In this document: piece after piece, positions 12,277-24,435 of the stretch
Layout of the letters: every line of letters begins with the position of its first letter
Position numbering within the stretch: the first letter of the stretch is position 1
Assembly (NCBI GenBank): GCA_014058105.1
Contig: JACGCM010001793.1
Coordinates: 806,001-870,000 of the forward strand
Direction: 5' to 3'
From: Kingdonia uniflora
Taxonomy: Eukaryota; Streptophyta; Magnoliopsida; Ranunculales; Circaeasteraceae
DNA: 64,000 nt
The notes under the pieces: model-generated
What the model saw: only the letters and a program-made list of their open reading frames with translations
The model's database searches: none
What the model was told of the DNA's origin: nothing
Translations under genes and position numbers: made by a program

Positions 12277-12406
12277 ATATGAAAGATATATGTATGCGGG
12301 TAATGTATATGTAAAAGATACTGATGGAATACCTGGACCTGTATGTAGGTCGAACATGAGGAGTGTTGTGTAAGATCAAGCCCTCATCTGTAAAGTTGTA
12401 GTTGAT

Positions 12407-15400
12407 ATGAAGACTTTACCTGTTAATAAGGCGTTGACCTCTGATAAACGGGCAGAGTCCAAGAATACAATATCTGATAGGGACAAAGAAGTAGGAGTTG
12501 TTCAATTTCTAAATTTCCTTAGAAAATTGGTATCCTATCCTCTGAATTCTGTTGCGTTTAGAGAGTTTTGTAAGGCCAAAGCTTCTGTTGTGGGAAGGTA
12601 GGGAAATTTTGTAAAACATGCTGGTAGGTATTTTAGGAGTTGTATTATAGGATCTGGGGAGGAACACTTTTTTTATTAGCTGATTTAGATAAAGAAAAAT
12701 GAGATAGGGGCTTAGGCGAATCAATCTCCTTAGAATATTATGATGGAAATGTCCAGGGCAATTTGGGAGAGTCTGCCCCTTAGAAATCTTGTGAAAGGGA
12801 TTATGAATATTTTTGGGCCATGTCCTATTCAGTTGAACGGGAACATGTGGGAGGTAATAAACATCTGTAAATTTTAAATAAGTTCGGGGAGGAAGATGAG
12901 ATTGAGAGGAGGATATCTCGAGAGGATGTCTTGTAGTTTTATGGGGTAAAAAACTTTTTGCAAGTAGAGGGGCATACCTCTACTTTTAAATAAGTTCGAC
13001 TCGACCTGGAGAGGTAAAGTTAAACTTATTTAAAAGTTTTTTACCCCATCGTCGCTACTTTAATCTGAATTCAGCCGGTCGAATGTGGAATGATAATGTA
13101 ATATGGGCAAAGGGTGATTGCCTTCAGAAAGATAACGAAGAACCTATGGAACGTCTGTGTAGAACTGTGAACAAAGTATGAAGAACAACGTATAATGTAT
13201 AAAATTGAATTTTTGAAATTGTATGATGCGTTGTTTATGATAATGTACTATGTTTTGACTGGTCCTTCGTCGAAGGTGAAGAGGAAGAAGTCCCTGTTAC
13301 ACATTGCTGCTCAGGAAGGGACTGAGCTCGAGGCTGTACTGAAAGAACTCGGCATTAGTAGAAAGAAACGTGCTAATAGCCGGTTTGAGAAAATTTAAAA
13401 GTCTCAAACAACGAGGCTAATGACGGGTATTGCTGGCAACAAAAAGATGAGACCTGATGGGAAGAGATGAGTGATCTTGCCCAAGCCCTCTGGATTGGAC
13501 TTCGCGGATGTATCGAAGTCTACAACGTCGAGCAAGTTAACTCGGGTATTTCCAAAGAAGATGATGATGAAGCGTGGTTTAACCTCTGGAACTTCAGGAA
13601 GTGGTGAGGTCGAAGGTGGGGCAAAAAAGATGATAGTCGAGCCTTATTGAACTGATAGGGGCAAAGGTCGAAGAGAATTAACCTGACATTGAAGATGAAC
13701 TAAAAGAGGTAGAGGAAAGGGCGACACTTGCAGCTCACAATGGGGAGGAGGAGATGAGAAAATTGGTAACTTCATGGGTTTGAATATATGATGAATTTTG
13801 TATGGTGATTCAAGCAAATAGTGAGGTTGATGCTGTCGAGTTTTTTGCAGGCTCCTCGACTGATGAAGGGGATCTACCTCCTAGTGGAGGAGGAAAAAGT
13901 AAAGCTTAAGAAGGGGAAGGCCGATCTCGAGAAGAAGGTAGCTCGACTGAAAGCGGACTTGGCTAAGGAGGGGATGCGACTGAGGCCCTGAAGGATTCTT
14001 TAGTGGTGGAAATCAATAATTTGTCAGCGGAAGCTAGAAGGACAATGAAGGAGGTGGTAATCCAGCGTGATAGACTTGGGCGCTAGCTCCTAAAAATGAG
14101 GTATAACAAAGCTGAGGTGAACGACATTATGGCAGACACCTATGTTGAGGAGGGGGAAGATGATGAGGCGGAAGATGTTGCGAGACAACCAAGGGGATGA
14201 CAATGAGCGTCCAGAGGAAGGGAACGGGAAGGTAGAGTAGAATGTTGACTCTATGATTGTATGAGTGGTTTAAAATGTTATAATATGATGGAATATTGTT
14301 TGTTGGATAAAATTCTTAGGCTAAGATGTTCTTGTAAATCTTGTTGTAGGAAATTAAGGAAATGCGCCTCAGAATAAATGATTTAGAGAATGAGCTCGCT
14401 AAGGAGAAAGACGTCTCAGCGTCCCTGTTTTCTTTACAAGCAGAGCTATAGGTTAGAAAAGGGCAAAAAATATTTGACTAGTATACATTATTACTTTAGA
14501 ACAATAAAGAAAAAATTAAAGTGTAGAGACAAACCAGAAATTGGTTAGTAGTTTAGGAGCAATGACACTCAATTGTGTACAGAAATATCAGAGTATTAAA
14601 AAAGTTAAAACATAGAGAATGTGTACCATGAAATTAGGAGTATGAGTTATTGTTCATCAAATTGAGATCATACTTCGACCTTAAGTTTAGAAGTAGTTTT
14701 ACATAGTAGATGTTAAAAAATAGAAATTTTGTTACAAATAAGTTTGTATGCATTGAGTGAGTGTTCTAAATTAAACTTGATATATTGTCGCTGTGATGTG
14801 TAGGTCGAATTTGTGTCTGCTCGCTTGAGCGAAGATGTAACACGTCAATGTAACCAAGAAACTGCGGCAGAGTTTGATAGAATGGGAGAGGCGAATGAAG
14901 ATAGGGAAGATCAACATGTAAAGGTACATTTCAAGTTTGTTGAGGAAACTAAAACCGTTGCCGACCTCACTCGGGAGATCTAGGAGAAGGATGCTAAAAT
15001 TAGTAAAGGGCAAACAAAGCTTATGGAGATTAAAGAAAAGGTAGCGAAGCTTAAAAGTTAGAATGATGTGCTGATGGTAAAAGGGTAGGGATGTTGATAT
15101 GGCCCGATACCGTATACAGGCATTAGATAAGCCAGAGGAAGGGTTATGCCATTTTGTGGCCAGTTTGAAGGACCAACTAATAAGCAAAACGAATGAGCAG
15201 GAGTAGACTCGAGCTGATTTAGTGAGTACCAAAAGCAAGTTGGCGCGATTAAAGAAGAAAATGGTTGAAAAAGATGGCGAGCTGAAGAAAGCTCGAGATG
15301 ACCTATCTAACTCTGAAGTTGGGGTTGAGCAGTTGACTACCTCTTTACCCGCTAAAGATATGGAGTTTCATTTGGTGTAAAAGGAAATGTGATGAGTTGA

Positions 15401-15850
15401 GCAAAAGGGTGGCTCAAATGAATATTTATTTGGCTCAAGCCAATTCGCATGCCAGAAACGCCGAGACCGGAGAGCGCTCGAGGAAGAATAAAGGTGACGT
15501 CAAAGTCTCCCTTGTTCAAGGGGATGTAGTTAGTCTATCAGCATGATTCAGAGAGCTAGACAGAAATGTGGCTCGAACTTAAGGTCATATGCAAAAAGGA
15601 AATAAATGGCTAAGTGAGTACCAAAGTATGTTGGACACTGCTCTTTCCAGGCAACAAGAATTAGAGCGGGTTATTACAGGAAAATAGATCTTTAAAAGGA
15701 AAAAGGATGAACTGTTAAAGAAGTCTCCTACTAGGGAAGATTTAAATAGGGAGCCTGTGGATCTTCGTGCTCAGGTGGCGAAATTGAGGCGATGAACCAG
15801 GCTGAATCAGGTAAAGCTGATGAGAAGGTGAGGGAGAACATCAAATAACC
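12407..15850 (+). pseudogene. Antisense accessory gene of element A (gypsy-type transposon domain plus coiled coils)
   Basis: Runs opposite to pol. The N-terminal part (12407-13140) has VVQFLNFLRKLVSYPLNS, FCKAKAS and DVL.FYGVKNF, matching the better preserved copy in C and resembling proteins annotated as putative gypsy-type transposon (PF04195). It continues through a charged segment (13260-13400, 13700-13765) into long Glu/Lys/Leu coiled coils to 15850. Intron-like gaps with GT..AG ends occur at 13766-13860 and 14232-14349; another ends at the TAG before 14804. Stops and frameshifts are frequent, including a TAG at 15204 shared with C. Function unknown. Confidence 0.7.
12941..13049. repeat. 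Quasi-palindrome inside the antisense gene
   Basis: ATGGGGTAAAAAACTTTT at 12941-12958 is repeated inverted and complemented at 13032-13049, and CTTTTAAATAAGTT in the interior is likewise inverted at about 13023-13036. The homologous stretch of element C (51280-51345) has only the forward arm, so the inverted arm is an addition specific to this copy. Confidence 0.85.
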
Positions 15851-15880
15851 AGAAAAACTATTTGTCATAAATATATTGAG

Positions 15881-16350
15881 AGATGAAAGAAAGTTTTACC
15901 TTTGCTTTATCTTATGTTTGGCAGAGTTCTTTGATTGAAAACTAGCATTACCTTTATTTTAATCGCAGAGTATGAATGTCGTAGCCATATTGTGAGAGAT
16001 GAAAGATAGTTTTACCTTTACTTTATCTTATGTCTGGTAGAGTTCCTTGATTGAAAAAATAGTATTACCATTGTTTTAATCTTGGAGTATAATTGTCGTA
16101 ACCATATTAAGAGAGATGAAAACTAGTTTTACCTTTGATTTATCTTTTGTCTTGTAGGGTTTCTTGATTGAATTCTAGTATTACCTTTGTATTAATCTCA
16201 GAGTATGATTATCTCTGCCGTATTGAGAGAGATGAAAACAAGTTCTACCTTTACTTTTTCTTATGTCTGGTAGAGTTCCTTGATTTAAAACAAGTATTAC
16301 CTTTGTTTTAATCGCAGAGTATGTATAGAGTCGATCAAACCTAGTGCTAT
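15881..16350. repeat. Tandem array, four copies of a 116-117 bp unit
   Basis: The block AGATGAAA followed by TTTTACCTTT, TTATCTTATGTCTGGTAGAG and TTGATTGAAA recurs at 15881, 15997, 16114 and 16230. A partial fifth copy trails off toward 16400. It lies between the antisense gene and integrase of element A. Confidence 0.9.
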
Positions 16351-16599
16351 CCTTGTATTAATCAGAATATAGATCGATTGAAAGTTTGTATTACCTTTGC
16401 TTTAATCTATGTATTGTTTACGTAAGAAGAGAGCTGTGTGGTAAAAAACTTTAAAATTTTCATTAAATAAAATAAGATGTACATTGGATGGAGATGAAAA
16501 CCTAACTTTCGGAATTGAAAAAGCAAGAATTAGAAATGGAGTAGTGAGGGACTTAATGGTAGTATAGTTTTAGCTACCTAATGTTCCAAGGATTCGAGA

Positions 16600-17720
16600 T
16601 ATGAACTCCTTCATCGGTCATGAAGCAATATCATCCCAGGCCAGTGAGACCAGTGATAAGGAATGAACCTTCCCAATTTTCTGCTAGTTTCCTGGCATGT
16701 GGCTCTTTTATGTGTTGAGGGATTTTGTAGAGAACGAGACCATCGATATGGAAAGTATGGCTTCTAAATCATCTATTGTAGGAAATGGCCAGTATATAGT
16801 GATATTTACCCAGGTTAGCAATGATGCGTTCCCTAGTCTCATCGATCCAATTGAGGTTTTAGGCTAATTCGAACTCGTTTTCTTCATCTGTTAGCTCATG
16901 ATCTTTGACTGGATGATGGTATTATATTGAAATGACGGCTTCGGTCCCATAAGCGAGGAGGAATCGGGTATAACCGGTTGATTGACGTGGAGTGGTACGG
17001 TATGCTCATAGGATATGAGGATGCTCTCGTACCAGCTTCCTTTTTTTTGTAAATGAGGCCTCTTCTTGAGTCCATCCACAATGGTTTTGTTAGTGATTTT
17101 AGCTTGGCCATTATCTTGTAGGTAGTAGGGGTTGGATGGTGAGTGGATGATATTATGTTTGTTTTGGATAGCTATGACTTTTTCTACAACAAATTGTGGC
17201 CCATTATCGATGTGAATCAGGTAGGGCCATCCAAACCGAGTAATGATGTTTTCTCAAATAAAAGAGATGACCACTTCTTCTCTATTTCGACAAAGTGGAA
17301 CTGCTTCTACCCATTTATTAAAATAATCTGTAGCTACGAGTAGGTATCGGCGATTACCAGGAGAATTAGGAAATTCACTGACAAGATCGAGCGCCCCCAT
17401 CTTCTGAATGGCCAGAACACCTTATTTGCATGTAGTTCGAGCACAGGGGTACGTATCATTTGTCCATACCGTTGACATGTATCACATTTGCGTGAGTACT
17501 CTTCTGCTTGCTTGCGCATGCCTGGTCAGAATACTCCTTATGTAATGGCTCTGTTTGCCAGTGATCGACCTGTGGCGTGGGAGACACAAGTCCCTTCATG
17601 TAAATCGTGGAGCATCTCATTCGCTTTCTTTCTAGGGAGGCACTTGAGGTAGGGCCCCGATACTGAACTTCGAAATAAAAAATCCTTTTGATTTTTGTAG
17701 TACTTTGTGTTGTCGATCAA
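16600..17720 (-). pseudogene. Element A integrase
   Basis: Contains a zinc-binding end (HDLHEGTCVSHATGR, RKCDTCQRYG), the core with ATDYFNKWVEAVPLC and HIDNGPQFV, and YYLQDNGQAKITNKTIVDGL. The first two catalytic Asp residues are present, but the Glu expected in NGQAE is Lys, so the triad is broken. Stops and frameshifts follow toward 16600. It precedes the 116-bp array. Confidence 0.8.
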
Positions 17721-18099
17721 CTGTCGGTACTCTTTTGGATCTGCTAGAGGGGGTCATTTGCATTTGTTGTTGGAACCAAGGTAGGCATGGAAAGGCTTTT
17801 GCTAATCGTCATCTTCCCCTTTATCGACCCCAGTGTTGATCGTGCATACCGAAATGCGATCAATACAGGGGGGTTGATATTACTTCGATCTGAAGATATC
17901 GAGCTTCTATTCCCAAGACCCTTACTAGATAAGCCAAGAAATCAGGGTATTTGTTTTCACCTCGAGTAAGATAATCGAGAGCTTCTTGCGCAAACTTTCT
18001 CATCCTATCTGCCATAAGGGCTACGTATTCGATCATCTTGCCATTCTTCTTGTATTGCTCAGAGTAATGGTTGATAATGAGTACTAAATGTATGTATAC

Positions 18100-19300
18100 T
18101 GAGAGTTCTAGGATGTCGAGCTCACGTGCTAGGTCGAGTCCATAAATGGGAGCTTCATATTCGGTGACATTGTTGGAGGCTTTAAAATCCTAGTGGATTG
18201 ATTTCATAATTCTGTCGTAGGAAGGGGTAATCAATACAATTCTAATTCCTGACCCAGTGGGTCCTGCTGAACAATCTGTAAGAAGTCTCCACCCTTTTCT
18301 TATAATCTATTCAGCTTGCTCATCAAATGCTTTGGTGGGTGGATTATCTATAATTTCTTATGCAAGGTCAGGATCGTACTCCTCCCACTCAGGATCTTCC
18401 ACTGGAAAATTTGTGAGAAAATTGGTAATGGCCTGACCCTTTTCGGAATGACATTGTTCAAACTTAATATCATGTTCTCCCAAACTGACTGACCATTATT
18501 GCACTCACCTTGATTTTTAATTTTGGACAAAACCTTTTGAAGTGGGTAGTTCATCATGACTTTGACTGAATGAGCTTGAGATAGTGATTAAGTTTCTTTT
18601 AGGTGCAAACAAGAGTTTGAAGGAGTCTCTTGATTTTAGAATACCTCGTTTCTGCTAAAGTGAGGGTTTTACTGATGAAGTTGACTGGCTTATCAATTTT
18701 TTCTTCAAGTTGAATGAAAACCGAGAAGATAAAAGTATCTGTAACTACTAGGTAGATAATTAGTTCCTCATTATCTACCGGGGTGATCATTAGGGGAGAC
18801 TTCCCTAAATAGGTTTTGAGATCCTAAAAAGCTGCCTCGCATTCTAATGTCTATTGGATCTCTGTATTTGGCTAAATTTTTCCTCGTTTCGTACAAGCTC
18901 AGAGTAGTAGTAACAGCCAACGACAACGATATAAATATTTTTAAACGAATCGGTTGATAGCGACAATCTTGTCAGTAAGTTTTTGTACGTCTTTCATCAT
19001 CTTTGGAGATCGCATGTTCAGGAGAGCCCAAAAATGATCTGGATCAACTTCAATCCCTTTCTTTCTGATGAGATGGCCAAGGAATTGGCCTGAATGTACT
19101 CCGAATTGATATTTATCAGGGTTGAGTCGTATCCTGTAAGATCGAAAAATGTTAAATATTATGTTGAGATCTGTAATGTGGTTGACTGGCTGCATACTCT
19201 TGCGCAAGAGATCATCAATGTAGACTTGCATGACTTTTCTAATATGTGCCTTGAACATAGTAGTCATCAACCATTGATAAGTCGTTCCTGCATTTTTGAG
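18100..19300 (-). pseudogene. Element A reverse transcriptase, RNase H and second RNase H
   Basis: Right to left: AGTTYQWLMTTMFKAHIRK, QVYIDDLL (intact catalytic box), NPDKYQFGVHSGQFLGHLI, KGIEVDP, then RNase H (VTDTFIFSVFIQ, VNFISKTL) and the Tat-specific second RNase H (CSAGPTGSGI with Cys where Gly is usual, VTEYEAPIYGLDLA). The finger and palm part before AGTTYQ is missing, so this is a C-terminal fragment. Several stops. Confidence 0.8.
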
Positions 19301-19309
19301 TCACGCTAA

Positions 19310-19896
19310 TGCATATGCTCTTGTGTGACATATTAATGTGTCGGTTGAGTGGCTTGACAAGGAGGTTGAGGATTATGAGTACCGGTACCTTTACGCAAAC
19401 GATCACGTGCTAGAATTCAAGGTTGAGGTCACTGTTCTTCATCCTGACGTTTGGAAAATCAGTGACTTTGGCAGATTTTGAATTGAACTTTACTAGCCAA
19501 ATGAATAGAAGGCTGAGGTCTGTGCTAAATATTTCTAGAAATAGCTTTGCTAATGACTCCATGAGATCCTAACCTTTTTAGAATAGAAATTTGAGAGGTT
19601 TTTGGCAATTGATCGCCATCCCTTGTTGGAGGAGCCTGTTAAGTATCTTGTGGAGCTTGAAAGGTAGTCTGTATGGTTGTCATCTGGTCTTCATGTCGTT
19701 TGAATTTTGTCAAACGAACTTGTTGCTCATCTTCGAGCACCTTTTCATGGAGCTCTCGGTCAAGAGTTAACTAGAGTTCGAGCTCATTGCGCATCTTTGT
19801 TTTGACGTGCTGATTCGCCTGCAGCTCTGTTAGTTGTTCCAGCTTAACTGAAAGATCGAGCTCGATTCTGGTTGTTGGTCGTCTAGAAGTAACCAT
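19310..19896 (-). pseudogene. Element A gag start with internal deletion
   Basis: Begins with an ATG at 19896, 79 bases inside the LTR, giving MVTSRRPTTRIELDLSVKL and a charged helical segment to about 19630. A segment at 19320-19560 is conserved with element C (54140-54400) but its reading frame is uncertain because all frames contain stops. The reverse transcriptase fragment begins immediately left of it, so most of gag and all of the protease have been deleted. Confidence 0.65.
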
Positions 19897-19956
19897 GGTT
19901 GAAATTTGTACTAAAGTGAATGTATGCCTTAAGACATCATAGAAATGTCTTCGATT

Positions 19957-19973
19957 CCCACAGATGGCACCAA
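19957..19973 (-). other. Element A primer-binding site
   Basis: On the minus strand TTGGTGCCATCTGTGGG directly follows the LTR, a form of the TGGCGCC(G/A)TCTGTGGG leader found in Tat-type elements. It establishes the minus orientation. Confidence 0.75.
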
Positions 19974-19974
19974 A

Positions 19975-20590
19975 TGTAATGGCCTAATTCTATAAACTCG
20001 AGATGGCTCGGAATTAGCTCTTTCGCCAATGTTCCTATGTCAAAAACTAATATGAAATAAGAAATGACACAGGTGATTTACCATGGAAAACCTTTAAATA
20101 GGTAAAAGTCCACGATTTTGATATGAGGGTTTTTGTAATAGTGAATTTTATTGCTTGAGGCTGATATCTTATTATAAGTGATCTCTCGAACTAGAAATTC
20201 TTGATCTTGTACATAAGAAATTTGAGCATTTGAGAATCTTGAAAATGTAGTTTTCTTGGTGATTTCTCATATCTTTTTCTGGTCCTCGTCTCTTCTGGAA
20301 ATTTTGCTTTATATATGCCTTCTCCGCAGTTCTTCATCATGCTGAAGCAAGTTCTTTGAACAATGCGGTAAGTTGCAGTTGACAGAGCAACTGTTAAGTT
20401 TATAAGAGACAAGTGGCTTTGACTTGTTCATGTTTTTCTTTTTGAGCTCGACCCACGTTCTTCATAAGTTCATGGCGTAGGTGTCAATGATGATTGTTTA
20501 TGTCATATATGGAATGCGTAAATCTGATAAGGAGGTAGTTCGATCTGGAAATAGCTCAAATTAGGTTAGATCGAGGGATAGGCCCCTACA
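19975..20590 (-). repeat. Element A 5' LTR (616 bp)
   Basis: Ends TGTAATGGCC and GGCCCCTACA. Homologous in full to both LTRs of element C. On the minus strand a TATATAAA box lies near 20310. No matching left LTR is present in the window, so the target duplication (right flank aatac) cannot be checked. Confidence 0.88.
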
Positions 20591-21559
20591 AATACCATAA
20601 ATTCACTAACTATCTTCTCCACTCAACCGATTGCACCAAACTTAGAACCAAATAGGCATTTTAGGGCTGTAAAATAGTAAAATAGGCAATGGTAGGCTAG
20701 TGATGAAGTAAGTGTTTTACTAGCATTTTAAGGACAAAAGTAACTACCACATCCGTTGTTGATATCGAGACACCTCCTTCCTCCGACTCTCTCTTTTTTA
20801 TTCTTTTTTTTATACAATGTAATATTTCTAGAAATATATTTGATCTTCTAGCACTATTAAATTTACGCTTTGAAAAATAAATTTGCAAAGGCAACACTAA
20901 TTCATACAACACCCCTTATATTTTATCACTTACTGTCCTTAGAATAAAGGGTTTAGAGGGAATTGGCTTACACAAAGAAATGACTTATTTTAGGCTCAAA
21001 GGGTAGCAAGTGATTAAAAAATTTGGGTTAAGTATTGAAAAGACAAAGAGGGTACAATAATAATACATAAAATTATTTCTTAAGCCTCATACAATCTCTT
21101 GTTTCGCCTCGAATCAAGTAAAGAAAATGTTCTTGTATTTTAACTTAAATTAGATGTCACCACCAACAATTAATTAATATATTGAAATGATGAGATCATA
21201 AAAAGAGAGATTTTGCTGGAACAAATTTATTTAATAACACTCGAAGCATACACAAAAGGTTCGATCCTCATGTAGTGCTTGGTAATGAAGTGTCCACATT
21301 TATCCTCAAGGCTTCTACTGAAGACTAGGTTCAGGAACTGTAGATTATAGTGATGTTAAAATTGAACCAAGTAGCTCAAGCATTAGATGAATATACCATG
21401 AAAATATAATTTTAATCAAACATGTATATTCTTAGCGAAGATAGACTTTTATTTATACAAAAAATAAGGGAAAATAACAATAAAAACACAAGAAAAGATG
21501 CATACATAAAACTATCAACAAAAGAACTATGGAAACAATCGGGATAACTGGAGAGATTT
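20591..21559. other. AT-rich spacer, no gene recognised
   Basis: No coding frame of any length resembles a known protein. The left LTR of the adjacent copia remnant would be expected around here but no terminal TG/CA pair could be identified. Confidence 0.4.
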
Positions 21560-23795
21560 ACTCAATGGAACTGAAACAAATAGCACATCTAAGGGTTTCA
21601 AGCCGAAGAACATCTAAAGGTTTGGTGAAGAGATCAGCTAGCTAGTTTTCCATACCAACATACTCAATAATCACAATCTTTCGCTCAACAAGGTCTCGAA
21701 TGAAATGAAATCTCATGTCGATATACTTGGTCCTCGAATGTTGTTCCTTGGAAATATTGATACTCCTTGAGTCTGACCATAATTGTATAACATTTGCTTC
21801 ATCCAAACTAGTTAGGTACTATAACTTCCCGCAACAATATATTCTGCTTCTACAGTAGACTATGAAATACAATTTTGTTTCTTACTTTGCCATGTAACAT
21901 GATTGTTCCCAATGTAATAGCATCCTCAAAAAAATATTTTTCCTTTTATCAGAATTATTGGCCCAATCAGCATCTGAGTATCTAATAATCACAAACATAA
22001 TGTCTCGAGTATACCACAATCCAAACTCAAAACTCCCAAAGACATAACAAATAATTAATTTAACAGCGCATAAACTCTTTATCGCTTGCCTGATATCTAG
22101 CACATAAGCAAACACTGAACACAATCTCTAGACGGCTAGTTATAAGATATAACAAGCTTCCTATCATACTTCTATCAGTTTTCTGGTCAACATCAATATC
22201 AGCGGAATCCCTACTCAATTTGGTGGTAGTGTTCATTGGTGTCCTGGCATTTTTCGCGGAATCAAGACCAAATTTTTTTTCAAGATCCTTAGGATATTTA
22301 ATTTGAGATACAAAAAATATCATCCTCCCGCTGCTTGATTTGAAGACCTAGTAAGTAGGTTAATTCCCCAACATGCTCATCCCAAATTCTCTTGCCACTA
22401 ATTCTCTAAATGCCTTGGCACGTGAATCGAACATAGATTCAAACATAATATCATCCACATATACCAGATCAATAAGTATTTTGTCTCCTTGTCACTGAAT
22501 AAACAATGTCCTATCAACACCCTGTTGAATAAACCCTTTCCAAGTAAGAAGTTTGAAAGCCTGCGATACCATGCTCGAAGAGCTTGTTATACTCCATAAA
22601 GAGTTTTCTTCAAATGATACACATACTCTGGATTATGTGAATCTTCGAATCCCTTTGGTTGAGCTACATACACTTCTTTCTTAAGGAACCCAATCAAAAA
22701 TATATATTTTACATCCATATGATATAGCTTAAACTTCATGTGACATGTAATGGCCAAAAGCATACGAATAGATTCAAGTCTAGCTATGGGTGTAAAGATT
22801 TCTTTTACATCAACACCTTTTATTTGATTGTATCCTTTAGCTACCAATCTTGCTTTATTTTGTACGACATCACCACTTTCATCAAACTTGTTATTGGAAA
22901 TCTACTTAGTCCCAATAATATTAGTATTTGATGGTCGTGATACTAAGTCCCACACATCTTGTCATTTAAATTCATTGAGCTCATCATGCATGGCGTTAAT
23001 CCAGTATTCATCATATAAAGTGTCTTTCATGTTGGTTGGTTCAATCATCGACACATAACACACACTCTCCACTGTCTCATAGAGCATAAAATAATGATAC
23101 TCCATGCACCTCGTAGACTCATAAAGAGAAGGGCCTTTATAATCATCCAGGTATCCAGGAGCACCATAACTATGAGGAGGATTAGTGCAGATAATAGAAT
23201 TCAGTGCTGAGAATTTGCTAGAATGCATTTTAGAAGTCTTAGCGTGAGACGTACCAAGAGTTTCAGTGGGTAGTGTAATATCTTAAGCCACACCTGAAGA
23301 GGTTGACAGAGTTTCTTCTTGAACATTACTATCTCTATCATCTGTTTGTCCAAGAACTGTTGAGTCATCTACTGTCATATTTATTTTCTCCATTATCATC
23401 TTGGTCTTCAAGTTGTAAACTCGACAAGCCATATTGTTTGTTGCTTATCCCAGTAAAATGCCTTCATCTCTTTGGGCACCAAATTTTCCAATGTTCTCCC
23501 GATCACCTATGATATAACATTTACTTCCTAACACATGAAAGTACTTCAAGTTTGACTTCTTTTAGAAGACAGTTCATAGGGCGTGTTAAATGTAAGAAGA
23601 CGTAGATAAACTCTGTTTATAATGTGACACGAGGTATGAATAACTTCTACCCAAAAATGACTAGGAACATTCTTTCCATCGAGTAATACCCACCCCATTT
23701 CCTGAAGAACTCGGTTCATTCGGTCTACTACTGTATTTTGTTATGGTGTGATTGGAGCTGAAAATTTATGTTTGATGCCATTAGCGCGAATATGA
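21560..23795 (-). pseudogene. Ty1/copia pol remnant (SIRE-like): integrase, reverse transcriptase, RNase H
   Basis: From right to left: integrase GIKHKFSAPITP, NTVVDRMNRVLQEMGWVLL, VPSHFWVEVIHTSCHIINR; reverse transcriptase MVAKGYNQIKGVDVKEIFTP, LYHMDVKYIFLIGFLKKEVY, LKKTLYGV; then FFVSQIKYPKDLEKKFGLD, MIGSLLYLITSRLEIVFSV, YSDADWA; and an RNase H tail with a tRNA-copy-like HIDIRFHFIRDLVE motif near 21710. The order integrase before reverse transcriptase is diagnostic of copia. Sequence style is closest to SIRE/Maximus. It is riddled with stops; integrase is cut at about 23795 and no LTR was found on either side. Confidence 0.85.
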
Positions 23796-24260
23796 ATGCT
23801 GATAAAAAAGAAAGGCCTCACCCTTATGATAATATAAATACTGATAAAAAAGAAATGTATGTACAAGGTGGGAAAAAACAAGTCATGCAGACTAGGAGAG
23901 AATATGAACACCAAAGAGATCATCTAGCAGCCATTCAAAACATCCTCAAAAGAACTCAACTCAAATAGAGAGGCATATGTAGAAACAAGAACAAGAACAC
24001 AACCCAAGCACCATAAATAACTGTTCAAATAGTTAAAAGCAAAAAGAGAGTAGCAGCAGCAGCAGCTAACAACTAAATCCTACAATATCTCTCATCAATT
24101 CCCATTTATTTGCTCATATTGCAGAAGCAGCTACAACAAGTCATTGCTTTACAAAATAACCATCTGCACTGGATCTCCCAACTTGCGTTGTTGCCTATAA
24201 ATCTTATTTTGAACAATAATTAGGAACATTTATGGTGTAAACTTTGTCTCTGCCATTATC
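23796..24260. other. Spacer with short AT-rich direct repeat, no gene recognised
   Basis: A unit reading CTGATAAAAAAGAAA occurs twice about 40 bases apart (23798 and 23838). A 66-codon plus-strand frame here has no recognisable domain and its start overlaps the copia integrase, so it is not called. Confidence 0.35.
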
Positions 24261-24430
24261 ATGAATGAGCCTTTACAGAGTAGTGGGGAAATTAGAAGGA
24301 AGATATTCTTAAAAGCCTAACACAACAATGATCATGGCTAAGTGGTCAAGAACCATATTAGCTTCTTTGAAAGTATGAACAATTTCAACGCAATTTTAAT
24401 AAAGTCAAATAATCTGATGGAGTTCGGAAT
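24261..24430 (-). pseudogene. RNase H-like C-terminal remnant at the insertion site of element E
   Basis: A minus-strand frame reads VEIVHTFKEANMVLDHLAM, close to the HxxREANxxADxLA tail of plant RNase H domains found in LINE elements and related host proteins. Two stops precede it. Element E landed just upstream in this frame; the other half would be right of 44752. Only this short motif supports the call. Confidence 0.4.
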
Positions 24431-24435
24431 AGATC

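Larger units (their letters stand above)
12277..20590 (-). mobile_element. Element A: Tat-lineage Ty3/gypsy retrotransposon, left end lost
   Basis: Minus-strand order: 5' LTR (20590-19975), primer site, gag start, reverse transcriptase, two RNase H modules, integrase, 116-bp tandem array, antisense gene. It belongs to the same family as element C (47216-55433), which matches it in the LTR, gag start and antisense gene. The 3' LTR and about 2.8 kb that C has next to it are missing here, cut off at the right edge of element B. Also missing is most of gag and protease between about 19310 and 19640. Confidence 0.85.

Noticed and set aside
23768..23968. 66-codon Lys-rich plus-strand frame
   Set aside because: Its first half is the reverse strand of copia integrase; no recognisable domain.
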